Below, in pieces: positions 23,456 to 36,325 of a stretch of DNA of 64,000 bases; the stretch's first letter is position 1, and each line of letters starts with the position of its first letter. The notes below the pieces were generated by a model. It ran no database searches, was not told the DNA's origin, and saw only the letters and a program-made list of their open reading frames with translations. Source of the DNA: Certhia americana. Its lineage: Eukaryota > Chordata > Aves > Passeriformes > Certhiidae. The stretch spans positions 67,903,426 to 67,967,425 of the forward strand of contig CM031878.1 in the NCBI GenBank assembly GCA_018697195.1, in the 5' to 3' direction. A program made the position numbers and the translations under genes.

Positions 23456-26400
23456 TGTGTTCTAGTCCTATTTCACAAAAACTGCCCTAATTATTTTCCA
23501 TCTGAAAACTATGTTTTGACATAGTCTATAACCAAGATGATGTGTTATTGTTTGCACATTTCCCTTTTATGACATAAAACTGTACATCTTATGCTGAGGA
23601 AGCCTCAAGAACTCAGTGCCCCTACAAATGAGTCTGCTTTTCTTTAGGAAATTTAGTGTAAACTGAGAAGCAGTCAGCACTTGGGATTATACCCTTCACT
23701 CAATTACTTTACAATGTTATATAAGATTAACTTTTGCTTAAGGATTTTGCTGTGTGAGAGGTTTAAATGTTACTGTAACTGTAATGACAGAGAGCAAGAT
23801 GGACTCATTTAAGTTACCTGGTGAATGGCGTCCCCAAGTCAACCAGTCATGGTTTTCTGAGAACAACAGAGTTAACCACCCCTCTGCAAGGAATTAAACC
23901 CAGCATTTTTGTGATATGTCTGGTCTGTGTTGTTTGGTCAGAGGTTTGGTGCTCTGGCATGCCAGGTGAGACAAGCTTACACAGTATCAGAAGGATTTAT
24001 AGTATATTTGTCTGCTGTAACTTGTAACACTGAAATTTCATTCTTGTGGGAGATTACTTCTTTGCAGTCAGACTTCACATTCTCCTGCAAAAACACATGC
24101 TCTTGTTTTGTTTTAGACTTTTTGTTTCAAACCATTTGTGTATCCTTTTCCATTAATATAAAGATGAATTTTTCTTTGTTGCAAGAGTTTATGTTTAGAA
24201 TCTGGTTTAGGTTTAGCTTCTCTGTGATAGAGGCATAAAAACAGTGATGCAGACATCTACACTGGTAGAACATTTCTACGTTTCTCATTCATATAGCACA
24301 ATAATATGAAGATTTCTCTTACTCTTTTCAGCTGACAGAGTTTGTTAAAGCAGTAGGAACAGTAGTCACAACGCTAGTGCAAATGGTAGGCAGAAGTCAC
24401 TGCTGTGAAATTTGTTCAGTTTTGCTTCTTCTGTGGGAAAAGAAAAGCCCCCAAGATACAGAAAATAAATGAAAGAGTTTACAGGATCAGAAAACGGTCT
24501 TTGTAATAATGGCAGGTCTTGAGAACTATAAGCAGTAGTAATCAGAAGCTAATTATTTTGACTTTCTAAGAGATTGTAATAAAAAATGGCTGGGAAATCA
24601 AGAAAATATCTTGAACTATACATGACAAGGGTATATTCCTGCTAAAAAACTACAAATGTTTAAGAATTCCCACTTGTTAATGTTAAGATTTATTAAGATC
24701 TATGAATGTATTTATGTTTATTTGTATTTATTAATAACACATTATACAATTATTTATATATTCATTATTTATTATTATTATATTTATCAACAACACTATA
24801 TTTATAATACTATATGTATTAGTATTTATTTTATATATTTATTTCTATTTTTAATGTTTTTTTGTTGACAATTCATTCCCTCTAGTAAATTGCAAAGTAA
24901 TCTAAAGCATTGAAACTTTGAAAGGGCAGAGGATTGTAAAAGAAAGAGAATGTTAGTTGTTTTGTTTTACATGAAAGAATTTACTTTTAAAAAATTAATT
25001 AAAAACCTATTTTTTTGCTATTTGGTGTGGGAAACAGTGAAGTGCCTCTTACTTTAAATATATTAGTTTATTAATAATTTGAAAATACTGTTCAGAAGGA
25101 AGGCTGGCAACTTTCAGGTGGCTTTGAATATATGGTGTCCTTGGACAGTGTTTGAATAGTGCAATGATTGGCAGCCCCTTGTAAAACCTCTCAAAGAGAA
25201 GGACAAAGAGACATTTCTGCTTCTGATATAGCTAATCTCACATGTCATCTGGTGGCAACTTGTTCTGACCTAAAACTCTTTGAATGCAATTTAAACTTCA
25301 GTGTGCCCTGAAACTTCAATTAACCTAGAAGAAGTATACAGCAGTGGGCTGTTGCAAAAGTTATGGAAATTTTAGGTAACACTTATGAAGCAAATATTTA
25401 ATTTCCAGCCTGTTTCTTTACTCATATAATACTTGTGCACACTGGTTACCCACCAGCCTATTTCAGAAGGAATGGAATTCCATAGGAATGGAATAAAGCT
25501 TTGTCATTTCAGTCAAGGCTTTGTTTTCTTCTAATTGTAACATCTAAAATGAGCTGACAGGTGATCTTATATCAGCAGTGACAGAGGCTATGCCAATAAT
25601 GAATACCTGACTTTGTGCTACTGGTTAGGAAGCTTTGCAATGTATTGGTGGAAGAGAAAAGAACGAAATCCATAATGAAAAGGCCTGATGCATTTGGAAG
25701 AATGTGTAACACAAGTGTCCTAATCCTTGTTTTTTCCCTTTCACACTGTGTAGCAGGCATTGCTAACTTTTCCTCTACTGTGTTGAGCAATTCTCTCTAC
25801 TTCATCCATCATCAGTCTGCATCTGAGTGAAATTTTTGCTGCATAGGCAAGCTGGTTAAAGCTTCAGTATTTCTTATTTTTTTGACATCACGGTAGAAGC
25901 CCCTGTACTGCACAACCTGTGAGCAATACCTGGGAACAAACTGCCGTATTTTAGGACAGTAGAAGTATTCTATTTTCTTTTGAAAGTGGATGATAAAAAA
26001 AGCAAAACTTAATCCAAGTTTAGTCCAGAATAAATCTTGAGCAGTTCAGTACAAAATGACTTTGAAGAAAGGATGAAAATTAAGTTAGGGGAGTTGTGAT
26101 TCTTCACTAATTTTTCATTTTTCTGTGTTTGTTTGGCCAACTGCACACATATAATAAAAGGTTTGAAATTCTGTACCTCATTGTATAGAAAATTTAACAT
26201 CTCTTCACACATATCTAAGTGATTCTGCAAAGTGCAGGTAGTTGAAGCAGCATAGTTTTTAATTTGCAGTGTTTGTTTTTGGTACAAATGCTTTCTCTTT
26301 CTTTTTTCATTCACTGAACATGTTAGCATTATGTTGCTGACACTGTGGAATTTTCATCCCTAGTTTTGTAAAATGGCTATGAAGTGAAACTGAAGGGTTA

Positions 26401-26634
26401 ACCTGACCAGGTTATAAACAACACAGCTGAGAAAGCTTACACAGAACAGGTGCAAAGCATTTGACAAAAATCCAAGTAGAGATCTAGATCTTAGAGGGAA
26501 AAGGGTTTTGCTTATGCAACAGTCTGTCTGTTTCACTGGTAGAACTCTTTATTCCAGAGTAAATTCTTCATATTGATTGGCTGCTTCTGCTGTTATTCAG
26601 TTTTAGTTTTCACTGATATTTTATAAACTTAAGC
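23453..26634. other. Unique non-coding AT-rich DNA
   Basis: No gene is recognised. The part at 24700-24860 is extremely AT-rich, with TATTTATT-like low-complexity sequence that produces a spurious Tyr/Ile-rich frame. Confidence 0.55.
24700..24860. repeat. AT-rich low-complexity block
   Basis: Degenerate TTTATTTATATT units with almost no G or C. It may be an eroded microsatellite. Confidence 0.75.
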
Positions 26635-26766
26635 CTCTTTTCTCTTTTCTCTCTTCTCTTCTCTTCTCTTCTCTTCTCTTCTCTTCTCTTCTCTTCNNNN
26701 NNNNNNTCTTCTCTTCTCTTCTCTTCTCTTCTCTTCTCTTCTCTTCTCTTCTCCTTTTCTTTTCTT
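26635..26766. repeat. (CTTCT)n microsatellite interrupted by an assembly gap
   Basis: Pentamers of CTTCT (AGAAG on the minus strand) run on both sides of ten N at 26697-26706. A slightly degenerate TTTTC border flanks each end. The minus-strand frames read Arg-Glu-Glu-Lys repeats and are not proteins. The true array length is unknown because the gap sits inside it. Confidence 0.97.
26697..26706. other. Assembly gap (10 N)
   Basis: Ten undetermined bases inside the CTTCT microsatellite; 10 is probably a placeholder rather than a measured size. Confidence 0.98.
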
Positions 26767-29700
26767 GCTTTTTTTTTGTGTGGTAGATTTCACTAAGCTT
26801 AAAAATACACAAGACACATTCTCATTAAATAGTGAAAAGATAATGATAAAAGCAGTGTTTCAATTAATGCTATGAAAGTTAGTTTGTTTCTGTTTAGCAG
26901 GTCATTTATAGCATGCCATCAGTGGCATGAAAATGTATCTTTCCAGAATTTTTGGTCAGAAGAGCCCCCAGAAACCCAAGGGCTTATTGATCAGCTCCCA
27001 GCAATGTAAAACCCATTAAGTTTAGCAATGGTGGTGAGCCAGCACCTTTCCCACACAGAGTCCCTGCAGCTGATGTGGAGGGGATACATTCAGCTGCTGC
27101 TAGAGGAGAAGAGGGATGAGGATCAAGTGCCAAATACTAATTCTCTTTCCACTGCTGCAAAGACAGTCCCTCTGAATTACACCATCAGTGCAAGTAGAGG
27201 AGTCTTCCTGGTGATCCATTTTGGGGTTCACATTCAGTTTTGGCTTTTAGCAGTGTAGCCAGAGTAACTCCAATGATGTCACTAGTCAACTGTATAGCTG
27301 GACTCATACAATTTTGAAATTTGGCTCTGTCGTTTTCATTTGAGGAAGTGCTAATAAAGACAAGAAATTATTGATGAATTTGGTTAATCTTCATGTGACT
27401 TACTGAGGCTACCACTCTTCTGATTCCTCAAAAATAAAATAAATGAAGATATGTATCCTAAAACAGCATTCAAGAAAGCACTTACCTGCAAATTTCAATG
27501 AAAACTCGGCTGTAAGACAAAAAGGACTATAAATAAATACTGGATTTGTATTATGCTGTAATTTGTAATCTCTACTGAGTCGCTCTGAAGTCAGAGGCCA
27601 TTCATGGAAGTTGACATATATATATATATGACTTGTGTTTGCTGCCAAATTAAAACGACACTTGGAGACAACAAAAGAAATTAACAAGTGGATATGCTTG
27701 TGGAAAGTTCACATTTGTATAAAACTAACCCAAAAACTGTGAGTGCAATCCTAGGCCTCTTATTACTTGAATTCTATCTTATTGTCACACATATGTTATT
27801 ACCTTGCAATTTTTTATTAAGTATCTTAGGGGTTGAAACTTCCAGATCTTACAATGAAAAAACCCTCTGATTTTCTCTGGAGAACAATAACATGACATCA
27901 GAACACACTGGAATTTAAAGGAAAAGAGTACTCAAGTTTATCATGCATAGCTCAGTAACTGCTTGCGTTTAATAAAGTATCAGCATTCAAAAATTCCATG
28001 AAATTGAATCCTAACTTTCAAAGCACTGTCTTGTTTGAGCAAGTTGCAGGAAAGTATTTTTAGCGGTTTCCATGATTCTTGTTTTTTTAAGAAATCATAT
28101 TTTTAGTTCTTTGGGTAGATGAAGAATATTTACAAGACTGCCTTTACTTACATCAGTTGCCAATAATGTGTCAATATTTAACATTTCAAATGATGATGTG
28201 ATAACTCAGTAGAAGGGTAGCTAGGATTGCTAAGAGATCATTGTGCTGGTGAGTGTTGGTAATTTTATTTCCTTAAACTTCTTTCTTTCTCATCCTGGCA
28301 ATATGAATCACTACTGTGGTGGTGCTGTCTCCGATGTATAATTTAAAGCATCTTTACTTGCAAACATTACAACTTAGTGTCTGACAACACAACAGTCATA
28401 TATCTACTAAAACTTCAAGTACATGCCCATTAATTTTAAGGCTGTTTTTTTTCCTGAGATTTCTTACATCATAACTCCTGAAGAATTCCCATGAAGAAAG
28501 CAGAAAGTTTGATTTATGTATTTCACCAGTTTAATCACAGAAATTTAAACATCAGTTAAGTAACATAAGAATAAACAATTCTTCTAAGGAATGAATCACT
28601 ACTGATTTATGACTTCTGTTACTTTTATTATTATATGTTAAATTCAGACTGAGAAATAGGAGAACCCCTCTTCATTCTTTAAAAGAGGCATGGAAATTAA
28701 TAGGAATTCATCAACTGATAAATCTGGATGGGTTTGTACTATCATCTGTAATGATGATTGTACAACAGAGAAGAGCAGTAGAAGTTCTACCAGTAAGTTT
28801 TTTGTCACTGCAATAGTCGTGGATATATTTTCAGTCATTCACAAATGAGACAGTCATTGGCAACAAGTCCAGTAAACGATGGCTTAAAAATCTGATTCTG
28901 TAATATAGAGGTTTTACAGAAGCTTATACTGGAAAACACAGAATTGTCTTGATGGCCTTACAGGCTAATCTGCTGACATCATCCAATCAGTGTGACTAGC
29001 AGAAAAAAATACATCTTTTGATTTAAGAGAGATACCTTGTTATTACCTACAGCCTAAAACAGGAATAATTCTTCTGTGAATTGTTTTGTGTCTCCTTTCA
29101 GGAGAATGCTGAACATCACCTTTGTAAGACAAATGGTCCTGATGCTTATCTTGCTGAGCCTTTTTTTTTTAAAAATTCTGCTAGGGAATTGGTACCAAAC
29201 GTCTACATTTAGCCTTGACACTCATGGGAGAACAAGTTAGACCAAATCTGCTTTTGTCTTTATTATAAATACTGCTTTTTTTTTAAAGTAGCTGTTAGTT
29301 TAGGACTTACAAAAAGTGTTGTCTTGAATCTGCTGGTAATTCACCATCCATCGGCACCAGCAAAGACCAGAGGTATGGAACGAGAGGTCAGTGGAACTAA
29401 CCATCCTAGTTCATACTGTTGATTCAGTCCTCTGGTATCTCATCTCGGGGTGACATGTGAGTTAATAAATCTATCTGTCCTACATCTACAGAGCTAGAAA
29501 AACAATTGTAATAACACCTATGTCATTCATGAGTACTGCATCTCCTCCTGACAGAACTGTAGAATACATTACATGTCAAGTATAGGTCCTGATTGTGACA
29601 TGAGCTGCTTTCTCTCCACTGATTCCTCTCTGTGTGGAGGGAGAGCCTGATCTATGTTGTATGAGAAATCTCAGAGGAGAGTCATTGCTGAAAAAGGAAT

Positions 29701-32700
29701 GCTCATCAATAGTATTTTTGTGCTGTAGCAACTTATGGTTTAAAATCAAGGTGGAGTTCAAGCTGATTAACTTGATAATTCTGCTGTTTCTAAATGAAGC
29801 CAATTAACTGCTGTAAAGTTCCACCGTTTGCTGCAGAAAAACCAACAGGCTTTCTTTTAGAGCCATTATTTCAAGTAGGTGGAAAAATACAACCAAGCAA
29901 CCTCGTGATTGCAAAATCCTTTTCTTCTTTTGTAAACAAGTCACAAAGGGCCTCCTACTACAGTTACAAAGTGAAAGACATAAATCAGAATTTTTAGATG
30001 AAGTAAAAGTCTCCTGTTGTTCCTGAATACATATCTTACAGCTCAGAGGTGGGAGACAACTGGTTCTGCCCCCATTCATGGTACCTCTTTAAGCATATCC
30101 AATTTTGTCCATCCAGTTTGAGCTGGAGGTAGATAAGAGCTTAATTGGACTCTCCTTACAAACCCAGGAAACTGAACTGCAGATTTAGTGGCAGGAATGT
30201 GTGCATGAAAACTGCCTGCTTTTCTGCCCTTGCCCCTCTGCTTCTTATGCTGAGAATGCTGGGCATTCCAGCTGAGCCACTGTTTCTCAAACCCCCCATT
30301 CATCCACAGTCAGACCTATTGAGAAACTGACAGTCATCCTTGGCAGAAGAATAATGAAGTCAATCTTCAGCATAATATGTCTGAGATTTGCTGAACAACC
30401 GATGCTTCTTGGCTAGTGGTACAGCTGCTGCAGGTACCCCAGCCTGCTCTCCAAATGTGCTGCCAGGTTCAAAGCTCAGGGAAAAAAAGAAAGATGGGGG
30501 AGAACTAGCTTTTGAGACAAGCAAGTTCATTTATGCAGGGCTAGGAAAAGCAATGTTAAGAAGCAGCATAATTAGAAAGTGCCTGTGAAATAAAAGAACT
30601 GTTGTGCAGTTTTCAGACTATGCATCAGAGGTTCTCTTCAGAGAAAGACAGGAATATATACTAACTGAGAGATATCTGTGAGATATATAGGCCATGAAAT
30701 TAAAGGCTTCTCTCATGTGGGGATAGGAAGTTCCACCTGAGGCTATTGGATTTTCCTTCTCCGGGGAAGAAATAAGGAAGTCTGCACATGTTTTTTTGAT
30801 TATATGGCAGAAATCCTCCCACTATAGTATTTCCCATGTTTTGTTCTCATTGTTGTACTGAAGGTATCATGTTGTCCACAGATTCAGCATTATTCACCAA
30901 GCTATTTTTAAGATGCATAGTCTGGAGACCAACCCAAGATTTTAAAATAGATAGAGATATAGTCTACTAGATGCTGGCTGGGTTTTGTTGTGATATAAGG
31001 ATTCTGAGATTACAAATAAGAAGAATTTCAGATTATACTTTAATCACATGGCTCATAGAGTGAGCTGTAAACAAAAAACAGCTATATCGACAAAATCACA
31101 AGGGCGTCCACCTTTAGAGTTCGGATGTTGATACTTTGTAAGGAAATCTTTTCATGTGCAGAGAAAGAAAGAAAAAAAGAACATTAGATTCTTATTCTTA
31201 TAGAAATATTAGAGAAACAGCTAAACACTGCTTAGTTAAAAAATGTCCAGTGAGTACCTCACTTCACCAAAGGGAGAATCAAGTGAGAAGCAAGGGTTCT
31301 GTCTTGGTGGAATAAGAGAAGAAAAGGCAGGCAACTTATCTGTGTAGTCATTAGTCAATAGGTATAAAGAAATCAAATAACATTAGCAGAAGTGTATTAA
31401 AACAGCTCTACATTTGAAGCACAAGACACACTAAGCCTTGCAAACCTTTAAGTTCAGATGTGAGATTCAAAATAAAAATGAGGCAAATACCGAAAATGCA
31501 GATGTGACCTAAATACTCTTTGTTGTGTTCTTGTGTTACTTATCTATATTGATAATAATCTGCATAATATATAAGGCAACTCTGTGAAAGGACTGTCCTG
31601 AATTAAAATTTTCAAGTACCTGTCACCACTGACCCCTGATAGGAGCACTTATTAGTATTTCATAGAGCACTAGTAACTAATTACATTATAACTTTGGACA
31701 TCAGAATGCAGCAAACACTCCAATTCTGCGACTGCATACATGGGCAGAGGAGCACAAATACTTTGAATATTAAAGCCTCTGTGACATTACGGGATTTCTT
31801 CAAAGGCACAGCTGTTGGGGTGAGAGTGACAGAACTACTTGTGTATTGTTCTCTGTACCGTTAGTGGCACAGCTACTGTGTAGGTAAAAGCACCCTGATT
31901 TTGCTGTTCTTTTGCTACTGATAGGAGAACTCCCCCAGACAAACCACATCTCGTCATTGCATGTCAATGGTCCAATTTAACTGACTGTAAGCAATCATGG
32001 AAGAGAAAAATAGATTGTTTCCAGAAATTACAGAAGTAAAACTGTCTCATAAATTAAGTGCTCTGTCATGATGGTTTTAAGGCAAGTTTGAAGTTAAAGG
32101 TCCATTCATATCTGAAATCAGAGATGTAACATTTTAAAACCACAAAATTAATATGAATGAACTGGTATTTTTGTGCCATAGGAATGTTACTTTTCTTCTT
32201 ATGATCACAACTTTTTACATTTCAGTGAGTAGAAAGAGGAGACTAACTTTGTGTCTACTGTACCACAGAATTATTTGCTAACATAGTATGTATAAAACTG
32301 TCAAAACTTAAGTTTTTTTTTTCCCCTCAGAGAAGATGTAGTAAATTCACTAAGAGGCCTGTATTGCCAGAAATAAAAGCTTTAAAGATGGGTTTTGTCA
32401 ATTCTTTTTAAATTCTGTCACTTTTCTGTTGGTACACACACATTATTTAAAGTTTTGAAGTTCACTTAGGAACAGGTGAGGCATCTGCTGCTAAGTGGCC
32501 TGGCCAATTCATGTTTCTATATGACCATGAATCATACAACAAAAATTGTAACATCATCTGATGTTATTCTTTATTGGGAAATTTTAACTAAATTATTTTG
32601 CCAATTTCCTTTTGTTGTTGTTATTGTGATTTGATACTAATTTGGAAAAACAACAGTTTCAAAGGGTACTCTGGTGCATTAAACACCCTTCAAATTCAGT

Positions 32701-33789
32701 GAAGTGTAAAGAGGGGATGAGAAATCCCTGATGTCAACATATGGCATTTAAAATACTATTTAGCTGTGCAGTAGACTTGACTAAATCGGTCTTGTGAAGA
32801 AACACTTGTTCTGCTGAGATACTTAGACTCAGCTTCTGGTTTGTTTTCTTTCTTTTTAAGAAGAGATCTTTTTTTAGAAAACTCCCATTTCAAATTACTT
32901 TAGTGCTTTTTAATTTGTGTGAAATACAGACTTAATGAGTGAGGGGAATTTCCTGTAAGAGATATAGGCTTGCATTATAAAATTAATTCAAGCAAAGTAC
33001 AAAGAAATAAAATGTATATATATGAATAACTCACACCATGGGACCCATTAACACTTCTCTACAGAATTGTTTTAGATAGATGGCTAGGAATTTCTGTTGA
33101 CCTATGCACTATTTTGTATTATCTTCAGGATAGCTATGGATGGTGTTCTGTCCTCCAGGGCTTTCAAATGAATCAGAAGACCATTCAAAAAATAGGGCAA
33201 TAAAATTCATAAATTATTTTAAGAGAATCTAGGGAATTAATTGTAAGAATAAATAGCACTTTTTAAAGAAGTTTGGAAGAATTTTAGCTTATATATTTCT
33301 CTGTTCCATCAAGTGTAAAGTTAAGCAGTATTACATTAAACATCTCAAAATTACCAAGAAACCTTATTAGGGTTGAGTATGATGAACACCATATTGAGTA
33401 TGGTGAAGTCATTACAGCAATATGGCTATTATAATTTTCAAATGCTGATTTTTTCATGAAAATTTTCAATGAAAATTGTTATGTTGGGATAGTGCCTCTC
33501 TTCCTATCCATGTTTTCTATTTCAGAGGGGATCACAAGAGGCCAGAGCATCTACTAACTGGCACTATCATTTTTGGGTATTTTATATCTCTCAGATTACT
33601 TTCTCATTTCATTTCCAGCCATGGCAAAGCTACCAGATGAGAATTCATATCCACTCTACCAGTGCTTGCATCTCCCAACACACACAAGTGCATGTCCTAG
33701 GATATGCTACACAAATGCTCAGCCTTGGGGTTTTGATCATTTTTGCATGATCTTCTGCAGTGGATGTCAAAGCTTGAGGGACTTTTCAG
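26767..33789. other. Unique non-coding AT-rich DNA
   Basis: About 7 kb with no recognised gene, RNA or interspersed repeat. A short TA run lies at 27615-27629. Frames of 60-92 codons are scattered on both strands without family resemblance. Confidence 0.55.
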
Positions 33790-34080
33790 CCATATAGTGA
33801 CAAGGGGAAATGGATTTAAACTGAAAGAGGGGAGATTTAGATTAGATATTAAGAAGAAATTCTTGACTGTGAAGGTGGTGATCACTGGAACAGGTTGCCC
33901 AGAGAAGCTGTGGATGCTCCATCTCTAGAAGTGTTCTAGGCCAGGGTGGACAGGACTTGGAGCAACCTGGTCTAGTGGGAGGTGCCCCTGCCTCAAGGTG
34001 GTTGGAACATGGTGATTTTTAAGGTCCCTTCAAACTGCAACCATTCAAAGATTCTATGATATGCTGTGATTCTATAATAT
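33790..34080 (+). mobile_element. CR1 LINE 3' end, 5'-truncated
   Basis: The motif order is CR1: a GAGATTTAGATTAGATATTA stretch, AAGAAGAAATTCTTGACTGT, ACTGGAACAGGTTGCCCAGA, then a GGTTGGAACATGGTGATTTT block, AAGGTCCCTTCAAACTG and an ATTCTATGATATGCTGTGAT end. About 290 bp are left, covering the very end of the reverse-transcriptase reading frame and the 3' UTR. It is among the better-preserved copies here. Confidence 0.92.
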
Positions 34081-34910
34081 GCAATGGATGAAGATGGATT
34101 AACTTTCAAATTGCTTAATATGGGTTACAGAAAGAATCTCAAACAACTTTGTCCACAGAAGGTCAACATTCCCTTTGTGCAGAAAGACTCCCTTGTTTTC
34201 CTTAGTTGTAGACATAGGAATTGTGTTTGTAGATATTATATATGTAAATATCTCTATGTGAAGTTAGGACTTGGGTTTAATATTTGATGGAATAAAGCCT
34301 TTGGTATCTTGCATTTTTCAAATGCCAATGTTTGCAGCTAGTAAGTGACTGATAGGGGCACTTTTTGTACACCCTCACTATCCTGCAACTGACACTGATT
34401 ATTTTTGAACCATCCAATGGAATTCTGCGTGATTTAAGATTATTTTCATTTTTTTTTTAACTGACTAATACATGGAGCATCTGAAACATCCAATTTTGTA
34501 GAGATATTATGACAGCAAACATCAATTCAGAAATCTATACCTAATTTTCAGGTTAGAAAAACATATCTACAGTAGATTTATGTTCATGTTTAACTGCTTC
34601 TATGTTATAGAAACCACAGATAATTTTTTAATATTTTACATTTTTTCCTCTAATTTCAGAAAGGATTGCAATTATAGGATGGAAATATACAAGCCCATTT
34701 TTTTGCCTTGTCACAGGAAACCTAAAACACCAGCAGGACCAGCATTAGAACCTAAGACGGCACCACTGACTTCCCACTAAACAAATATAATCTTTAATGC
34801 CTTTACAAACTGGTGTGTGCTTACTGCAGACCTGACCCTCCTACGACTAACTTCCGGAGACAAACCTGTTTATGCTACAGATGGATTTAATCTGACATCT
34901 ATGTCATGTG
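34081..34910. other. Unique non-coding DNA
   Basis: No recognisable feature. Confidence 0.5.

Positions 34911-34948
<38 letters not shown>
34911..34948. repeat. (CA)n microsatellite
   Basis: A CACG start is followed by an uninterrupted CA run of about 16 units. Likely polymorphic. Confidence 0.96.
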
Positions 34949-34952
<4 letters not shown>

Positions 34953-35299
34953 AATGGCAGTAATCCAAAGAAAGGCTGTAAATTTGGTTCAGTCACACAT
35001 ACATGCCATGTACAATCTATACCCTTTTTCCTGCTGTATCACCTATAGGTGGGAGATACCCAAGTAATTTTATTTAATTAAGGACAGTATAAACCAGATA
35101 GGTTGTTTTTCTTGCTTATGCCTTTCCTTAATTCACAGAAATGTACAAACCAACACCCAGAGGAAACTCTCAGTGTGCCTGCCTGACCTATGTCCTGCAT
35201 GCCGCTTGCCAGTGCTTATTAACACAAGACATTGCCTGCTTTGTGAAGGGAAGGATAAGACTGCACCAGAAGTATGTAAAAGCACTTTTTTCCTCTCTA
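34949..35299. other. Unique non-coding DNA next to a CR1 copy
   Basis: No recognisable feature. The truncation point of the CR1 that follows lies near its right end. Confidence 0.45.
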
Positions 35300-36325
35300 A
35301 ATAGGAGAGCAGCTGGCTCAGGGGTCAGGCACAAAGGGTTACAGTGAATGGGGGGACATCAGACTGTTCACCTTTCACTAGAGGGGTTCCACAGGGCTGC
35401 ATCCTCAGCCCTGTGCTCTTCAACATCCTCATAAATGGCTTGGAAACAGGACTGGGCAGGATACTAAGCAAGTTCACAGATGATACAAAACTGGGAGGAG
35501 CTGTTGACTCCCTTCAGGGCAGGGAGGCCCTGCAGAGAGACCTTGACAAATGAGAGAGATGAGCAGGCACAAACTATATGAAATATGCCCCAACCTGGGA
35601 TGGGGCAACCCTGGATGTACAGACAGACTGGGAAAAAAGAGGCTGGAAAACACAAATGAGTGCAGGAAAGGGATCTGAGTCTGGGGTTCCTGGTGGATGG
35701 CAAGCTGAAGAAGTTCCAGCAGTGCCCTGGCAGCCAGGAGGGCCCCTGTGCCCTGGGGACATCAGGCACAGCATCACAGCCGGGCAAGGGAGTGGATTGT
35801 CCTGCTCTGCTCTGCACTGGGACAGCCTCAGCTCCAGTGCTGGGGACAGGTCTGGGTGACACAGCACAAAAAAGTCATTGAATTGTCAGAGAGTGTCCAA
35901 AGGAGGGCACCAGGATGGTGAAGGGCCTTGAGGGGAAGCCGTGTGAGGAGTGGCTGAGGTCACTTGGTCTGTGCAGCCTGGAGAAGAGGAGATTGAGGGG
36001 AGAGCTCACTGCAGTTACACCTTCCTCATGAGGGGAAGAGCAGGGACAGGCACTGATCTCTTCTCTGTGCTGGCAGTGACAGGAACCGAGGGAATGGCCT
36101 GAAGCTGTGTCAGGAGAGGTTTAGGTTGGGTATTAGAAAAGATTTTTTTATGTTGAGGGTGGTTGGGTGCTGCAACAGGGTCCTCAGGGAAGCTGTCACA
36201 GCACCAGCCTGAGAGATTTCAGTTGTATAACCCTGGGGAAGGGGCTATGTAGGGCCAGGAGTGGGGCTTGATAATCCATGTGGATCCCTTCCAACTCAGC
36301 ATGTTCTGTGATTCTGTAATTCAGT
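35300..36325 (+). mobile_element. CR1 LINE copy, about 1 kb, with a reverse-transcriptase relic
   Basis: A CR1 copy truncated at its 5' end. The frame at 35344-35553 reads GVPQGCILSPVLFNILINGL, then KFTDDTKLGG and AVDSLQGREALQRDLDK. These are the non-LTR reverse-transcriptase motifs GVPQGS and the catalytic F(A)DD with its KLGG follow-on; here Ala of FADD reads Thr. A stop at 35551-35553 ends the frame right after the LQRDLDK block. The rest of the C-terminal reading frame is scattered over other frames, so no functional protein can be made. The 3' UTR ends with TTCTGTGATTCTGTAATTC at about 36304-36322, the CR1 octamer terminus. CR1 copies move in trans by target-primed reverse transcription; this one is dead. 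Confidence 0.95.
35344..35553 (+). pseudogene. CR1 reverse-transcriptase fragment
   Basis: A 69-codon open remnant of the CR1 ORF2 product, an endonuclease/reverse transcriptase of about 900-1,000 residues in intact elements. It keeps the palm-domain segments around GVPQG (residues about 14-18) and F-T-D-D (about 44-47). The two catalytic aspartates of the DD pair are present, but the protein is cut on both sides: truncation upstream and an in-frame stop downstream. It cannot be active. Confidence 0.93.

Noticed and set aside
24656..24868. Tyr/Ile-rich hydrophobic frame resembling a membrane protein
   Set aside because: It is a translation of AT-rich low-complexity DNA.
26621..26817. Arg-Glu-Glu-Lys repeat proteins on the minus strand
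   Set aside because: They are translations of the CTTCT microsatellite across an N gap.
35464..35862. 132-codon minus-strand frame with a Cys/Pro/Ser-rich product
   Set aside because: It is antisense to the CR1 copy at 35300-36325.
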